14,037 bases of DNA. Origin: an uncultured Bacilli bacterium (lineage in GTDB: Bacteria; Bacillota_I; Bacilli_A; RF39; UBA660). Below the pieces are notes generated by a model, which saw nothing but the letters and a program-made list of their open reading frames with translations, was not told where the DNA came from and did not search any database. The translations under genes and the position numbers were made by a program. The DNA is taken from contig CANRLB010000022.1 in NCBI GenBank assembly GCA_947631365.1, positions 1-14,037 on the forward strand, read 5' to 3'. The stretch's first letter is position 1; each line of letters starts with the position of its first letter. Shown in pieces: positions 6,725 to 14,037 of this stretch.

Positions 6725-7391
6725 AAAGCCTTTTATTTTTCAATTCAAGTAAATGTTTTTTTAATTCTAAAGAATTAAAAAAGTACAATTCATTTTTATT
6801 TAGTTTTATTTTTCTTTTCCTTTTATATATATACTTATCTAAATTAGTAAGCAAATCAGCAACTTGAAATAATCTTTCTTTCTCATGATTAAAATCTTTT
6901 ATAAAGACAATTTTAGGATTACTTTTAAAAACATTACATAATATTCTAGTTAAATTAATTTGACCATTATCATAATAAATTTCTATTAAATCAAATTTAC
7001 TAAAATAATTAAGATTATTTATGTACATTTTCTCAATTTCTTTTTTCAAATTATTTTTTAAAGTTTCTTTATTATTATTAAATTTTTTATCAATAATAAT
7101 AGATTTTAATTTAATATTAACCCTTGTACAAAAGAAAAACAATGTTAAAAATATTTTTTTTCTAACTTCATAATTCATTTCTTTATATTCGTCTCTTTTT
7201 GCTATAAGAGGTGTTGTATGAATCATACCATTATAACCAATATTTTTTAACTTATTATTTAAGTAACTAATATCGTTGTTTATTGATACTGACGTATCAT
7301 ATATAACAAAAGAAACAATATATAATTCAGACGATTTAGCAAGTAATCCAAAATCACCACCTTCATCAATATAAATTTTAAGTTTTTTCAA
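6723..7391 (-). CDS. DUF3800 family protein
   Basis: This 222-residue protein matches the DUF3800 pattern. It opens with a strand ending in acidic residues (IYIDEGGDFG, Asp9 and Glu10), has IHTTPL (His58) near 57, IIIDKK (Asp101), IYYDNGQ (Asp141), and the C-terminal LFQVADLLTN (Gln176, Asp179). The family is thought to have an RNase H-like nuclease fold and is often found in mobile or defence-related settings; activity here is inference. It starts at TTG (7391-7389), backed by GGAGGA (7402-7397) six bases upstream; no better ATG fits. It is a lone gene converging on the small RNA at 6577-6724, and its stop codon lies in that RNA's terminator. Confidence 0.72.
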   Translation of the reverse strand: MKKLKIYIDEGGDFGLLAKSSELYIVSFVIYDTSVSINNDISYLNNKLKNIGYNGMIHTTPLIAKRDEYKEMNYEVRKKIFLTLFFFCTRVNIKLKSIIIDKKFNNNKETLKNNLKKEIEKMYINNLNYFSKFDLIEIYYDNGQINLTRILCNVFKSNPKIVFIKDFNHEKERLFQVADLLTNLDKYIYKRKRKIKLNKNELYFFNSLELKKHLLELKNKRL

Positions 7392-7408
7392 AATAGTCCT
7401 CCAAAAGA

Positions 7409-7448
7409 AAAAGTAGGATTTTTTAATACTTATTAAAAACCTACTTTT
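7409..7448 (-). terminator. Terminator hairpin downstream of ttcA
   Basis: AAAAGTAGG (7448-7440 on the minus strand) pairs perfectly with CCTACTTTT (7417-7409). Inside, TTTTTAATA (7439-7431) is complementary to 7428-7420, extending the stem by about 8 bp past a 2-base bulge. T-rich sequence follows. It ends transcription from the TtcA-like gene just before the DUF3800 ribosome site. Confidence 0.7.
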
Positions 7449-7474
7449 ATCCCGTTTCCTATTTTTCTTGTTAA
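7446..7474 (-). promoter_or_regulatory. Possible DUF3800 promoter overlapping the ttcA terminator
   Basis: On the minus strand TTAACA (7474-7469), a 17-base spacer and GATAAA (7451-7446) lie upstream of the TTG start at 7391. A start near 7440 would omit the outer 5' arm of the terminator hairpin at 7409-7448, leaving only the inner AT stem. The -10 is imperfect. Confidence 0.4.
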
Positions 7475-7490
7475 TTTAATTAAAACATAA

Positions 7491-8354
7491 TTATCTTTTA
7501 TTGTAAATATGTTTATTTTCATACTCATCTAAAAAACTTGTATACTCACCATCTTTTTTATAACCTAAAATACAATTCATATTAATATTATTTAAAGCTG
7601 TAAAAATATTATTATCAATACCCTTATGTTCACTTCTTAATTTTGTTATTAATCTTTTCATTGCTTCTCTTCTTCCTATTTCACTATCAGGAATACTATC
7701 TCTTTCAATAACACAATTACTAGTTAGGGGACACGCACAATTAATAAATGTTAAATTATTATAATTACGCCAAGCGATAATTGCACTTTCTTTAACTAAA
7801 TATAATGGTCTAATTAATTCAAGGCCTTTAAAATTATCGCTATGAAGTTTAGGCATCATTGTTTTTATCTCAGCTCCATAAAACATCGATAAAAGAGTGG
7901 TTTCAATAACATCATCAAAATGATGACCTAAAGCAATTTTATTACACCCTAGTTCTTCAGCTTTACTATATAAGTATCCTCTTCGCATTCTGGCACACAT
8001 ATAACAAGGATTTTCAGGATTAAGTTTATAAGCCACTTCAAAAATATCACTTTTAAAAGTTATTAAAGGAATATTTAATAATTTCGCATTTTCTTCTATT
8101 TTTTTACTATTTTCTTCATTATAGCCAGGATTCATACTAACATAAAAAGCTTCAAAGTGAATTTTGCCATGTCTTTTAAGTTCTTCTATACATTTAGCAA
8201 GTAAAAAAGAATCTTTACCCCCACTTATACAAACCATTATTTTATCATTTTCATTAATTAAGTTATAATCAGTAACAGCTTTAGTAAACATGCGCCAAAT
8301 ATCTTTTCTAAATTTTTTAATAATACTTCTTTCTATTTCTTGATATTTTTCCAT
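7491..8354 (-). CDS. TtcA-like PP-loop tRNA thiolation enzyme
   Basis: TtcA-family enzymes adenylate a cytidine in tRNA and replace its oxygen with sulfur, using a [4Fe-4S] cluster and desulfurase-derived sulfur. The ATG at 8354 (287 residues) is chosen because GGAAGTG (8366-8360) lies just before it; a TTG at 8375 in the same frame has no ribosome site. In the 287-residue numbering the PP-loop is S44-GGKDS, the CxxC pair is Cys117 and Cys120 (PCYMCAR), LGHHFDD lies near 142, and a further cluster Cys206, Cys208 and Cys214 (NCACPLTSNC) can supply the third ligand. It follows an extended -10 promoter and ends at the hairpin 7409-7448. TilS is less likely because of the cysteines; the exact target base is inferred. 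Confidence 0.85.
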   Translation of the reverse strand: MEKYQEIERSIIKKFRKDIWRMFTKAVTDYNLINENDKIMVCISGGKDSFLLAKCIEELKRHGKIHFEAFYVSMNPGYNEENSKKIEENAKLLNIPLITFKSDIFEVAYKLNPENPCYMCARMRRGYLYSKAEELGCNKIALGHHFDDVIETTLLSMFYGAEIKTMMPKLHSDNFKGLELIRPLYLVKESAIIAWRNYNNLTFINCACPLTSNCVIERDSIPDSEIGRREAMKRLITKLRSEHKGIDNNIFTALNNINMNCILGYKKDGEYTSFLDEYENKHIYNKR

Positions 8355-8376
8355 AAATTCACTTCCAAACATCAAG

Positions 8377-8418
8377 ATTATACCACACTCTTGGTATATT
8401 TTTTTATTTTTTTACTAT
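8377..8418. promoter_or_regulatory. Divergent promoter region with inverted repeat
   Basis: On the minus strand TGGTATAAT gives a perfect extended -10 (TATAAT 8382-8377) for the TtcA-like gene. On the plus strand TTGGTA (8391-8396), a 16-base spacer and TACTAT (8413-8418) could serve the DUF6512 gene. The inverted repeat TATACCA (8379-8385), six bases, TGGTATA (8392-8398) covers the former's -10 and the latter's -35, so one regulator could control both. The minus promoter is more certain than the plus one. Confidence 0.5.
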
Positions 8419-8465
8419 ATTATTATTAGATTGAAGGTGTAATTATTAAATTAAATCTTAAAAAA

Positions 8466-8996
8466 ATGCTTTTTATTAACACTATTATTACTTTTCTTCT
8501 TTGCTTTTTAACTCACTTTTTATATGAGTGGCTTCCTAATCCTGTTTTTTCAATATTTTTCCCAGTTAATGAAAGTATATGGGAACACATGAAAATGCTT
8601 TATACAACGATCCTTTTAGCGGGAATAATTGAATATTTTATTTTAAAAAAATTTAAAATTCCCCATCAAAATCTTTTATTATCGATAGCCATAAAAGCTT
8701 TAATAAGTATACCTATTTATTTAATAATGTTCTTACCAATATTTTATAATTTTGGGGAAATAATGTTTGTAACATTTATAATTTTATTTATTACTATTCT
8801 AATTGTTAACTATATTGGTTTTAAAATACTTGAATTAAAACCAATTAAATATCAAAAAGCAATATCAATTGCCTCAATTATTATTGTCTATATTATTATG
8901 ACTATTCTAACTTATAAAGCTCCAAGATTAGATTTATTCTTTGATACCAAAGAAGAAAAGTATGGCCTAAATGATTATTTAATAAAAAATAAATAG
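8466..8996 (+). CDS. DUF6512 family multi-pass membrane protein
   Basis: This 176-residue membrane protein carries the DUF6512 hallmarks: THFLYEW near 16-22, the VNESIWEHMK box at 34-43, and a C-terminal TYKAPRLDLFFD followed by KYGLNDY. About five membrane helices are visible (roughly 2-20, 46-61, 70-95, 100-121 and 131-150). The function of the family is unknown. The ATG at 8466 has no ribosome site close by; AAGGTG (8434-8439) is 26 bases upstream. An in-frame ATT at 8445 would be well spaced from it and would add seven residues (IKLNLKK), giving a more family-like distance to the first motif. The gene is single, divergent from ttcA and convergent with ylbE. Confidence 0.75.
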   Translation: MLFINTIITFLLCFLTHFLYEWLPNPVFSIFFPVNESIWEHMKMLYTTILLAGIIEYFILKKFKIPHQNLLLSIAIKALISIPIYLIMFLPIFYNFGEIMFVTFIILFITILIVNYIGFKILELKPIKYQKAISIASIIIVYIIMTILTYKAPRLDLFFDTKEEKYGLNDYLIKNK

Positions 8997-9023
8997 TAAC
9001 GCGTTATCTTACGTTACTTTTTT
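8995..9023 (+). terminator. Bidirectional terminator between DUF6512 gene and ylbE
   Basis: AGTAACG (8995-9001) pairs with CGTTACT (9012-9018) around a 10-base loop. T9019-9023 follow on the plus strand and T-rich sequence follows on the minus strand. The stem overlaps the end of the TAG stop (8994-8996), and the T-run runs into the ylbE stop (9024-9022). Confidence 0.75.
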
Positions 9024-9243
9024 ATTTTAAAGTATCAATAATAGATGATACAATATCAATTGTATTTATAGCATCATTTAATTTATCTGTTGTTCTTTCT
9101 TTATATCTTTCTTTCATTTCCTTCATAAAAACTTTATAATACTCAGGATTTCTATTTAAGTATTTTATATAATTTGTATTCTCATTAAAATATCTTTTAA
9201 AATTTTTATCTTCTAATAATTTTTGTTGTAAAAAATATTCCAT
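9022..9243 (-). CDS. ylbE: YlbE-like protein
   Basis: This 73-residue protein matches the YlbE-like family. It starts MEYFLQQKLLED, then has NYIKYLNRNPEYYKVFMKEM and a helical C-terminus that includes DIVSSIIDTL. The ATG at 9243 is chosen over an in-frame ATG at 9255 because GAGG lies six bases before it. That site is inside the last codons of ylbD, and only one base separates the ylbD stop from this ATG, implying coupled translation. In Bacillus ylbD and ylbE are also adjacent. The function of YlbE is not established. It is the last gene of the parE-parC-ylbD-ylbE run. Confidence 0.8.
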   Translation of the reverse strand: MEYFLQQKLLEDKNFKRYFNENTNYIKYLNRNPEYYKVFMKEMKERYKERTTDKLNDAINTIDIVSSIIDTLK

Positions 9244-9244
9244 A

Positions 9245-9595
9245 TTAATCCTCAAAAAATTTATTTAATGGCCTACTTGCAAGTGGTCCTTTGGTAACAT
9301 TTACCGGATTAGTTGTTCCTTTAGTTGTTAAATCTTCAACTACCCCTAAAGCTTTTTGAGCAGTATTAATATGTTTTTGAATCTCATCTAAGTTAATGTT
9401 TTTCATTATTTCGGTGATTTTAGCGGGATTGATTGATGTTCCACTTCTTTCATATGGCTTCCAAGCTTCTTCTGATTCACCATATACATCATATATTTCA
9501 TAAAATTGTTGCATTGTCATCTCTTTATTTTTAATATACTCCACTAACTCAGGCTTGTTTCTAATAAATTCTTTAAATTCTTCTTTTTTACTCAT
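9245..9595 (-). CDS. ylbD: YlbD-like protein
   Basis: This 116-residue protein matches the YlbD family, named as a putative coat protein in Bacillus. The N-terminus KKEEFKEFIRNKPELVEYI and the following MQQFYEIYDVYGE with EEAWKPY are characteristic. The rest is amphipathic helix with a proline- and threonine-rich tail. No signal peptide is seen. A spore role cannot be assumed here because no sporulation gene is visible. AGGTGA six bases before the ATG at 9595 fixes the start, but this site lies inside a 15-bp hairpin directly behind parC. It is followed one base later by ylbE, as in Bacillus. Confidence 0.8.
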   Translation of the reverse strand: MSKKEEFKEFIRNKPELVEYIKNKEMTMQQFYEIYDVYGESEEAWKPYERSGTSINPAKITEIMKNINLDEIQKHINTAQKALGVVEDLTTKGTTNPVNVTKGPLASRPLNKFFED

Positions 9596-9597
9596 AA

Positions 9598-9637
9598 ATA
9601 ATCACCTAGTATATATTATGAAATACTAGGTGATTAT
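9598..9637 (-). promoter_or_regulatory. Hairpin sequestering the ylbD ribosome site
   Basis: The arms 9598-9612 and 9623-9637 are perfect 15-bp inverted repeats with a 10-base loop. On the minus-strand message the 5' arm begins one base after the parC stop (9641-9639), and the 3' arm holds the ylbD ribosome site AGGTGA (9607-9602). No T-run follows, so it is a poor terminator. It fits translational control or coupling. Confidence 0.65.
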
Positions 9638-9638
9638 A

Positions 9639-12122
9639 TTATAATTTAAAGTCTTCAGTAAAATCTGCAAAAGATATTTGTTCTTCTTTTTCTTCCTTTT
9701 TTTCTTCTTTTACTTTTCCTACATTATTAATAACTTTTTCGCATTTATATTTTAATTTAAATTCATTAACATGTCCTTTAGTAATATTGCTACCATTACT
9801 AAGTAAATCCATAATTGGAATATCACTATTTTTAATTTCAGTTAATTCATTATCTTTTTTCATAATAATGATATCTTTCATATTAGTTATAAAAGCATTA
9901 GTTATATAATAATTAACTGTTTTATTTTTCTTAATTAACATTGTTCCTTTTTTAGCCCTAGATAATGTTTTTAAATCACTAATTTTAATTCTTTTACCAG
10001 TTAAATTATTTGTAAAGACATTTAAGTATTCAGCTTCCTCATTAAATGAATCACCAAGTATAACCTCATCATTATCTAATTTCATACTTTTTACACCACT
10101 TGCTTTTAAACCAATTAATGGTATTTCTTCGGTATTATATCTTAAATAATAACCATTTTTAGTAACTAATAATGTTTCATTTAAACTATAATTAACATTT
10201 TCTACTTCATCATTATCTTTTAATTTAATGGCTGTATAGGATTTATTAAATCTTCCGACCACTAAATCATTCATATTAATTTGTTTAGCCATACCATCTT
10301 TAGTAAAGATAACTAAATTTTTATCTTTTTCTAAAATAAAAGCTTTAATAATTCTTTCATTTTCTTGTAAAGTTACTAAATTACTTACATGCTTACCAAG
10401 TTCTTTCCATTTAGTTTCTAAAACTTTATAAACCGGAATAAATAAATAATTTCCTAAATTGGTAAACATCACTAAATTATCTAAAGTTGTTGTTTCAAAC
10501 ATATTTAATACATAATCCCCAGGTTTAAGCATAGTCTCGCTATCAGAAGAGGCCACGGACTTACTAGATACTCTTTTTAAATAGCCTTCATTTGATACAA
10601 CAACCCAAACATTTTCTTTTTGAATCATTTCTTTCATGTCTAATTTAATTTCGGTTATTTCATCTCTTATTTCAGTCTTTCTTGGAACTTCATATTCTTT
10701 CTTAATTATTTTAAGTTCCTTTTTCATTACATATTTTAAAGCTTCTTCATCACTTAATATGGCTTTTAGTCCCTCAATTAATTTATGTAAATTAGAAAGT
10801 TCTTCTTCTAATGCTACCACATCTGTATTAGTTAAACGATATAATTGCAAATTAACAATCGCTTTGGCTTGCTCAACGGTAAAAGCAAATTCTTTAACTA
10901 AATTACTTTCAGCATCACTTTTATTTTTACTAGCCCTTATTACTTTAATAACTTCATCTAAAATAGATAAACATTTAATAAGGCCATCAACAATTTCTAA
11001 TCGTCTTTCTTTAACTTTTAAATCAAAAGTACATCTTCTCGTTATAACTTCTTTTAAATGTTCTATATAAGCATCAATTATTTCTAAAATGCCTAAAGTT
11101 TTAGGTACTCTATTTACAATAGCTACCATGTTATAACTATAAGATATTTGTAAATCAGTATTTTTAAGTAAATAATTTAAAATTAACTCACTACTAGCGC
11201 CATTTTTAATATCAATGGCTATTCTTAAACCTTCTCGGTCTGATTCATCGCGTACTTCAGCAATACCATCTAATTTTTTATCAATTCTTAAAGCATCAAT
11301 TTTTTGAACTAATAAAGCTTTATTAACATCAAAAGGAATTTCAGTAATAATTATTTTTTCTTTACCTTTTTCTTTAACAATACTATATTTAGATTTAACA
11401 ATAACCCTACCTTTACCAGATGCAAAAGCTTCTTTTATTCCATTTATACCCTCTACTATACCACCAGTTGGAAAGTCAGGACCTTTTACGATTTCTAAAA
11501 TGGTATCTAAATGACAATTAGGGGACTCAATTCTTTTAATTGTGGCATTAATAATTTCCCCTAAATTGTGAGGGGGAATATTAGTAGCATAACCAGCACT
11601 TATCCCCATTGTACCATTTACTAAAAGATTAGGAAATTTAGCAGGGAGAACTGTAGGCTCTAAAAGTCGATCATCAAAGTTTGGCGCCCATTCAACGGTT
11701 TCTTTATCTAAATCACCTAAAAGCTCATTACTAATTTTAGCAAGTCTTGCTTCTGTGTAACGATAAGCCGCGGCGGGATCACCATCCATTGATCCATTGT
11801 TACCTTTCATATCTACTAATGGATTACTTTGTTTCCACCATTGACTCATTCTGACCATAGCATCATAAACTGATGAATCCCCATGAGGATGATATTTACC
11901 TAAAACATCACCAACAGTCGCAGCACTTTTAACATACTTTTTATCATAAGTATTGCCGGCATCATACATGGCATATAAAATTCTTCTTTGAACCGGTTTA
12001 AGACCATCCCTTACATCAGGAATCGCTCTATCTTGAATTATTTCTTTAGCATAAGAGGCAAATCTTTCCCCCATTATTTCTTCTAAAGCGTAATCTTCAA
12101 TTTTCTTTATTACATTTTCCAT
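9639..12122 (-). CDS. parC: DNA topoisomerase IV subunit A (ParC)
   Basis: ParC is the DNA-cleaving subunit of topoisomerase IV, which unlinks daughter chromosomes. The protein has 827 residues, normal length. The N-terminal winged-helix domain includes [11 protein letters not shown] near 78-88, with the quinolone-region Ser83 and Asp87, and the catalytic tyrosine is Tyr122 in [11 protein letters not shown] coiled-coil region spans about 340-490, and a beta-pinwheel C-terminal domain starts near 500 (KPGDYVL). No GyrA box (QRRGGKG) is present and the partner is parE, which favours ParC over GyrA. The tail is Lys/Glu-rich and ends in [15 protein letters not shown] overlaps the parE stop (TAAGGTG) four bases before the ATG, so translation is probably coupled. 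Confidence 0.95.
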   Translation of the reverse strand: MENVIKKIEDYALEEIMGERFASYAKEIIQDRAIPDVRDGLKPVQRRILYAMYDAGNTYDKKYVKSAATVGDVLGKYHPHGDSSVYDAMVRMSQWWKQSNPLVDMKGNNGSMDGDPAAAYRYTEARLAKISNELLGDLDKETVEWAPNFDDRLLEPTVLPAKFPNLLVNGTMGISAGYATNIPPHNLGEIINATIKRIESPNCHLDTILEIVKGPDFPTGGIVEGINGIKEAFASGKGRVIVKSKYSIVKEKGKEKIIITEIPFDVNKALLVQKIDALRIDKKLDGIAEVRDESDREGLRIAIDIKNGASSELILNYLLKNTDLQISYSYNMVAIVNRVPKTLGILEIIDAYIEHLKEVITRRCTFDLKVKERRLEIVDGLIKCLSILDEVIKVIRASKNKSDAESNLVKEFAFTVEQAKAIVNLQLYRLTNTDVVALEEELSNLHKLIEGLKAILSDEEALKYVMKKELKIIKKEYEVPRKTEIRDEITEIKLDMKEMIQKENVWVVVSNEGYLKRVSSKSVASSDSETMLKPGDYVLNMFETTTLDNLVMFTNLGNYLFIPVYKVLETKWKELGKHVSNLVTLQENERIIKAFILEKDKNLVIFTKDGMAKQINMNDLVVGRFNKSYTAIKLKDNDEVENVNYSLNETLLVTKNGYYLRYNTEEIPLIGLKASGVKSMKLDNDEVILGDSFNEEAEYLNVFTNNLTGKRIKISDLKTLSRAKKGTMLIKKNKTVNYYITNAFITNMKDIIIMKKDNELTEIKNSDIPIMDLLSNGSNITKGHVNEFKLKYKCEKVINNVGKVKEEKKEEKEEQISFADFTEDFKL

Positions 12123-12130
12123 AAAACACC

Positions 12131-14037
12131 TTATTCTACTCGATAATTATCTTCCATAGTGAAAACAATGTTTTCTTCAATCCATTCTTTTCTTGGTTCA
12201 ACTTTATCACCCATTAAAACCTCTACTCTTTTTTCCGCTAAAGAAGCATCATAAATATTAACTCTAATAAGGGTTCTCGTATCCGGATTCATGGTGGTAT
12301 CCCAAAGTTCATCAGGATTCATTTCACCTAAACCTTTATTTCTCGAAATATCTGGTTTACCCGTATTTTCAGAAATAATTTTATATCTTTCTTCATCACT
12401 ATAAGCATAGAAATGTTTTTTACCATAATCTATTTTATATAATGGCGGTTTTGCAATATAAAGTTTACCAGCCTCAATTAAAGGCCGCATAAAACGGTAA
12501 AAGAAAGTAAGTAATAGTATTTGAATATGAGAGCCATCAACATCGGCATCAGTCATAATAATAACTTTATCATAAGCACTATCTTCGACCATAAAATCAC
12601 TACCTAATCCTGCTCCAATAGTATGAATGATAGTATTAATTTCTTCATTTTTTAGTATGTCTTCAACACTAGTTTTCTCGGCATTTATAACTTTACCACG
12701 AAGAGGTAAGATAGCTTGAAATTTACGATCTCTTCCCATTTTTGCTGAACCTCCAGCACTATCACCTTCAACTAAGAAAAGCTCATTAATCTTACCATTT
12801 TTAGTAGTTGCTGGTGCAAGTTTACCAGATAAATTCTTTTCAATTTTATTCTTACCTTTACCATTTCTGGCATCTTCTCTTGCTTTTCTAGCGGCTTCTC
12901 TTGCTACTTTACTTTTCATTGCTTTTTCGACTATATTTAAAGCAATTTCTTTATTTTCTTCTAAAAAGAATTTAATTTTTTCATAAGTAATACTTTCTGT
13001 TATACTTCTTGCCTCAGGTGTTCCTAATTTCCCTTTAGTTTGACCTTCAAATTGTAAACTAGCTTCTGGTATTCTTAAATTAATAACAACCGTTAAACCC
13101 TCTCTGACATCAGAACCATCAAAAGTATTATCTTTTCCTTTTATTAAATTATTATTTTTAACATAATCATTAAAAGCTTTAGTAATTCCTGTTTTAAAAC
13201 CAACTTCATGAGTACCCCCATCAACTGTTTTAACATTATTAACAAAAGAAACAATATTTTCATTATATGTATCTGTATATTGCATGGCAATATTAACTTC
13301 AATATCATTTTTACTACCACTAAAATTAAGAACTTTATGTAAAGTATTTTTTCCTTCATTAATATATTCAACAAAGTCTGTTAAACCATCTTCATAATGA
13401 TACTTAACTTCTCTTTTACTCTCTTCATCAATTACTTCAATAGTCACACTTGGTATTAAAAAAGCACTCTCTTGCATTCTTTCACATATCGTTGTATAAG
13501 AAAAATTACAATTCTTAAAAATACTATAATCGGGCATAAACGTAACTACTGTACCTGTTTTATTAGTATCACCAACTTTTTTTAAAGGAGACTCAACTTT
13601 ACCACCATCAGTAAATCTAATATTTGATATACAGCCATCCCGATAAATTAAAACATCCATCTTACTACTTAAAGCATTGACAACAGAGGCTCCAACGCCA
13701 TGAAGTCCACCACTTACTTTATAGTTACCACTTTCAAATTTACCACCAGCATGCAATATTGTATAAATAACTTCCGGCGTTGATTTACCACTTTCATGCA
13801 TCCCAATGGGTACCCCTCGTCCATTATCAGCAATAGTAATTGAACCATCCTTATGTAAGACAATCTTAATATAATTACCATACCCATTTATTATTTCATC
13901 AATGCCATTATCAACAATTTCCCATACTAAATGATGTAGACCTCTTTTATCAGTTGAGCCTATATACATACCAGGACGTTTCCTAACCGCCTCTAAACCT
14001 TCTAATATTTTAATAGATGATTCATCATATTTTGCCA
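12131..14037 (-). CDS. parE: DNA topoisomerase IV subunit B (ParE), 5' end cut by the window
   Basis: ParE is the ATPase subunit of topoisomerase IV. The reading frame runs to the window edge: 22 codons precede the internal ATG at 13969, ending in RKRPG before MYIGS. The last two visible bases would complete an ATG with the next base outside, so only about one base is missing and the protein has about 635 residues. Visible in that numbering are Glu40 and Asn44 (EIVDN), the GGLHGVG glycines at 110-116, QTK at 333-335, the TOPRIM start EGDSAGGS at 424, and the metal-binding TDADVDGSH at 496-504. [12 protein letters not shown] favours ParE over GyrB. It is followed eight bases later by parC. Confidence 0.96.
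   Translation of the reverse strand, partial: AKYDESSIKILEGLEAVRKRPGMYIGSTDKRGLHHLVWEIVDNGIDEIINGYGNYIKIVLHKDGSITIADNGRGVPIGMHESGKSTPEVIYTILHAGGKFESGNYKVSGGLHGVGASVVNALSSKMDVLIYRDGCISNIRFTDGGKVESPLKKVGDTNKTGTVVTFMPDYSIFKNCNFSYTTICERMQESAFLIPSVTIEVIDEESKREVKYHYEDGLTDFVEYINEGKNTLHKVLNFSGSKNDIEVNIAMQYTDTYNENIVSFVNNVKTVDGGTHEVGFKTGITKAFNDYVKNNNLIKGKDNTFDGSDVREGLTVVINLRIPEASLQFEGQTKGKLGTPEARSITESITYEKIKFFLEENKEIALNIVEKAMKSKVAREAARKAREDARNGKGKNKIEKNLSGKLAPATTKNGKINELFLVEGDSAGGSAKMGRDRKFQAILPLRGKVINAEKTSVEDILKNEEINTIIHTIGAGLGSDFMVEDSAYDKVIIMTDADVDGSHIQILLLTFFYRFMRPLIEAGKLYIAKPPLYKIDYGKKHFYAYSDEERYKIISENTGKPDISRNKGLGEMNPDELWDTTMNPDTRTLIRVNIYDASLAEKRVEVLMGDKVEPRKEWIEENIVFTMEDNYRVE

Noticed and set aside
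6483..7490. Mobile element or defence island around DUF3800
   Set aside because: No transposase, integrase, terminal repeats or target duplications are visible; a single DUF3800 gene is not enough.
10636..11070. 144-codon plus-strand open frame opposite parC
   Set aside because: It lies wholly within conserved parC sequence on the other strand and has no convincing ribosome site or family pattern.
13144..13374. 76-codon minus-strand frame inside parE
   Set aside because: Shifted frame within the conserved ATPase/transducer region of parE; product is repetitive Leu/Ile/Lys.
151..14037. TGA read as tryptophan
   Set aside because: All genes are full length under the standard code and all tryptophans are TGG; in an AT-rich genome with reassigned TGA many in-frame TGA codons would be expected.

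Overview
The window is a very AT-rich, tightly packed stretch of a Gram-positive (Bacillota) chromosome. Strong AGGAGG-type ribosome sites, TATAAT promoters with a TG extension, ylbD/ylbE homologues, a SUF system with SufU, and separate ParE/ParC subunits all fit Bacilli. The base composition and gene mix suggest an uncultured, small-genome gut lineage near Erysipelotrichales, RF39 or Acholeplasma; this placement is inference. The genetic code reads as standard: tryptophan is TGG. All 16 visible stop codons are TAA (13) or TAG (3).

Layout from left to right. (1) 151-774, plus strand: a zinc-dependent phospholipase C-like protein behind a promoter that carries a palindrome, ending at a two-way terminator. 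(2) 809-2980, minus strand: sufU, a DUF1292-type small protein and a cytoplasmic serine hydrolase, translationally linked, with a perfect TTGACA promoter in front of sufU. (3) 3040-3776, minus strand: two unrecognised small genes, one membrane-associated, with their own strong promoter. (4) 3863-6473, minus strand: sufC-sufD-sufS, ended by a terminator. No sufB is present, and the sufD product is about half the usual length. (5) 6537-6724: a promoter flanked by a perfect 10-bp inverted repeat drives an apparent free-standing structured RNA on the plus strand, which ends in an intrinsic terminator. (6) 6723-7391, minus strand: a DUF3800 protein with a TTG start, converging on that RNA. (7) 7491-8354, minus strand: a TtcA-like tRNA thiolation enzyme, divergent from a DUF6512 membrane protein (8466-8996, plus strand); an inverted repeat lies between them. 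(8) 9022-14037, minus strand: the operon parE-parC-ylbD-ylbE, with parE cut by the window edge.

How the genes fit together: SufS releases sulfur from cysteine, SufU relays it, and SufC with the SufD-type protein forms an assembly scaffold. TtcA enzymes are [4Fe-4S] proteins that use desulfurase-derived sulfur, so it is a plausible client. ParE and ParC form topoisomerase IV. The most unusual items are the unassigned structured RNA between suf and DUF3800, its dyad-flanked promoter and its 7-nt match to the DUF3800 ribosome site, the short SufD-type scaffold without sufB, and a 15-bp hairpin that buries the ylbD ribosome site directly after the parC stop. No mobile element, CRISPR array, tRNA or rRNA was seen, and no gene-free stretch exceeds 300 bases.
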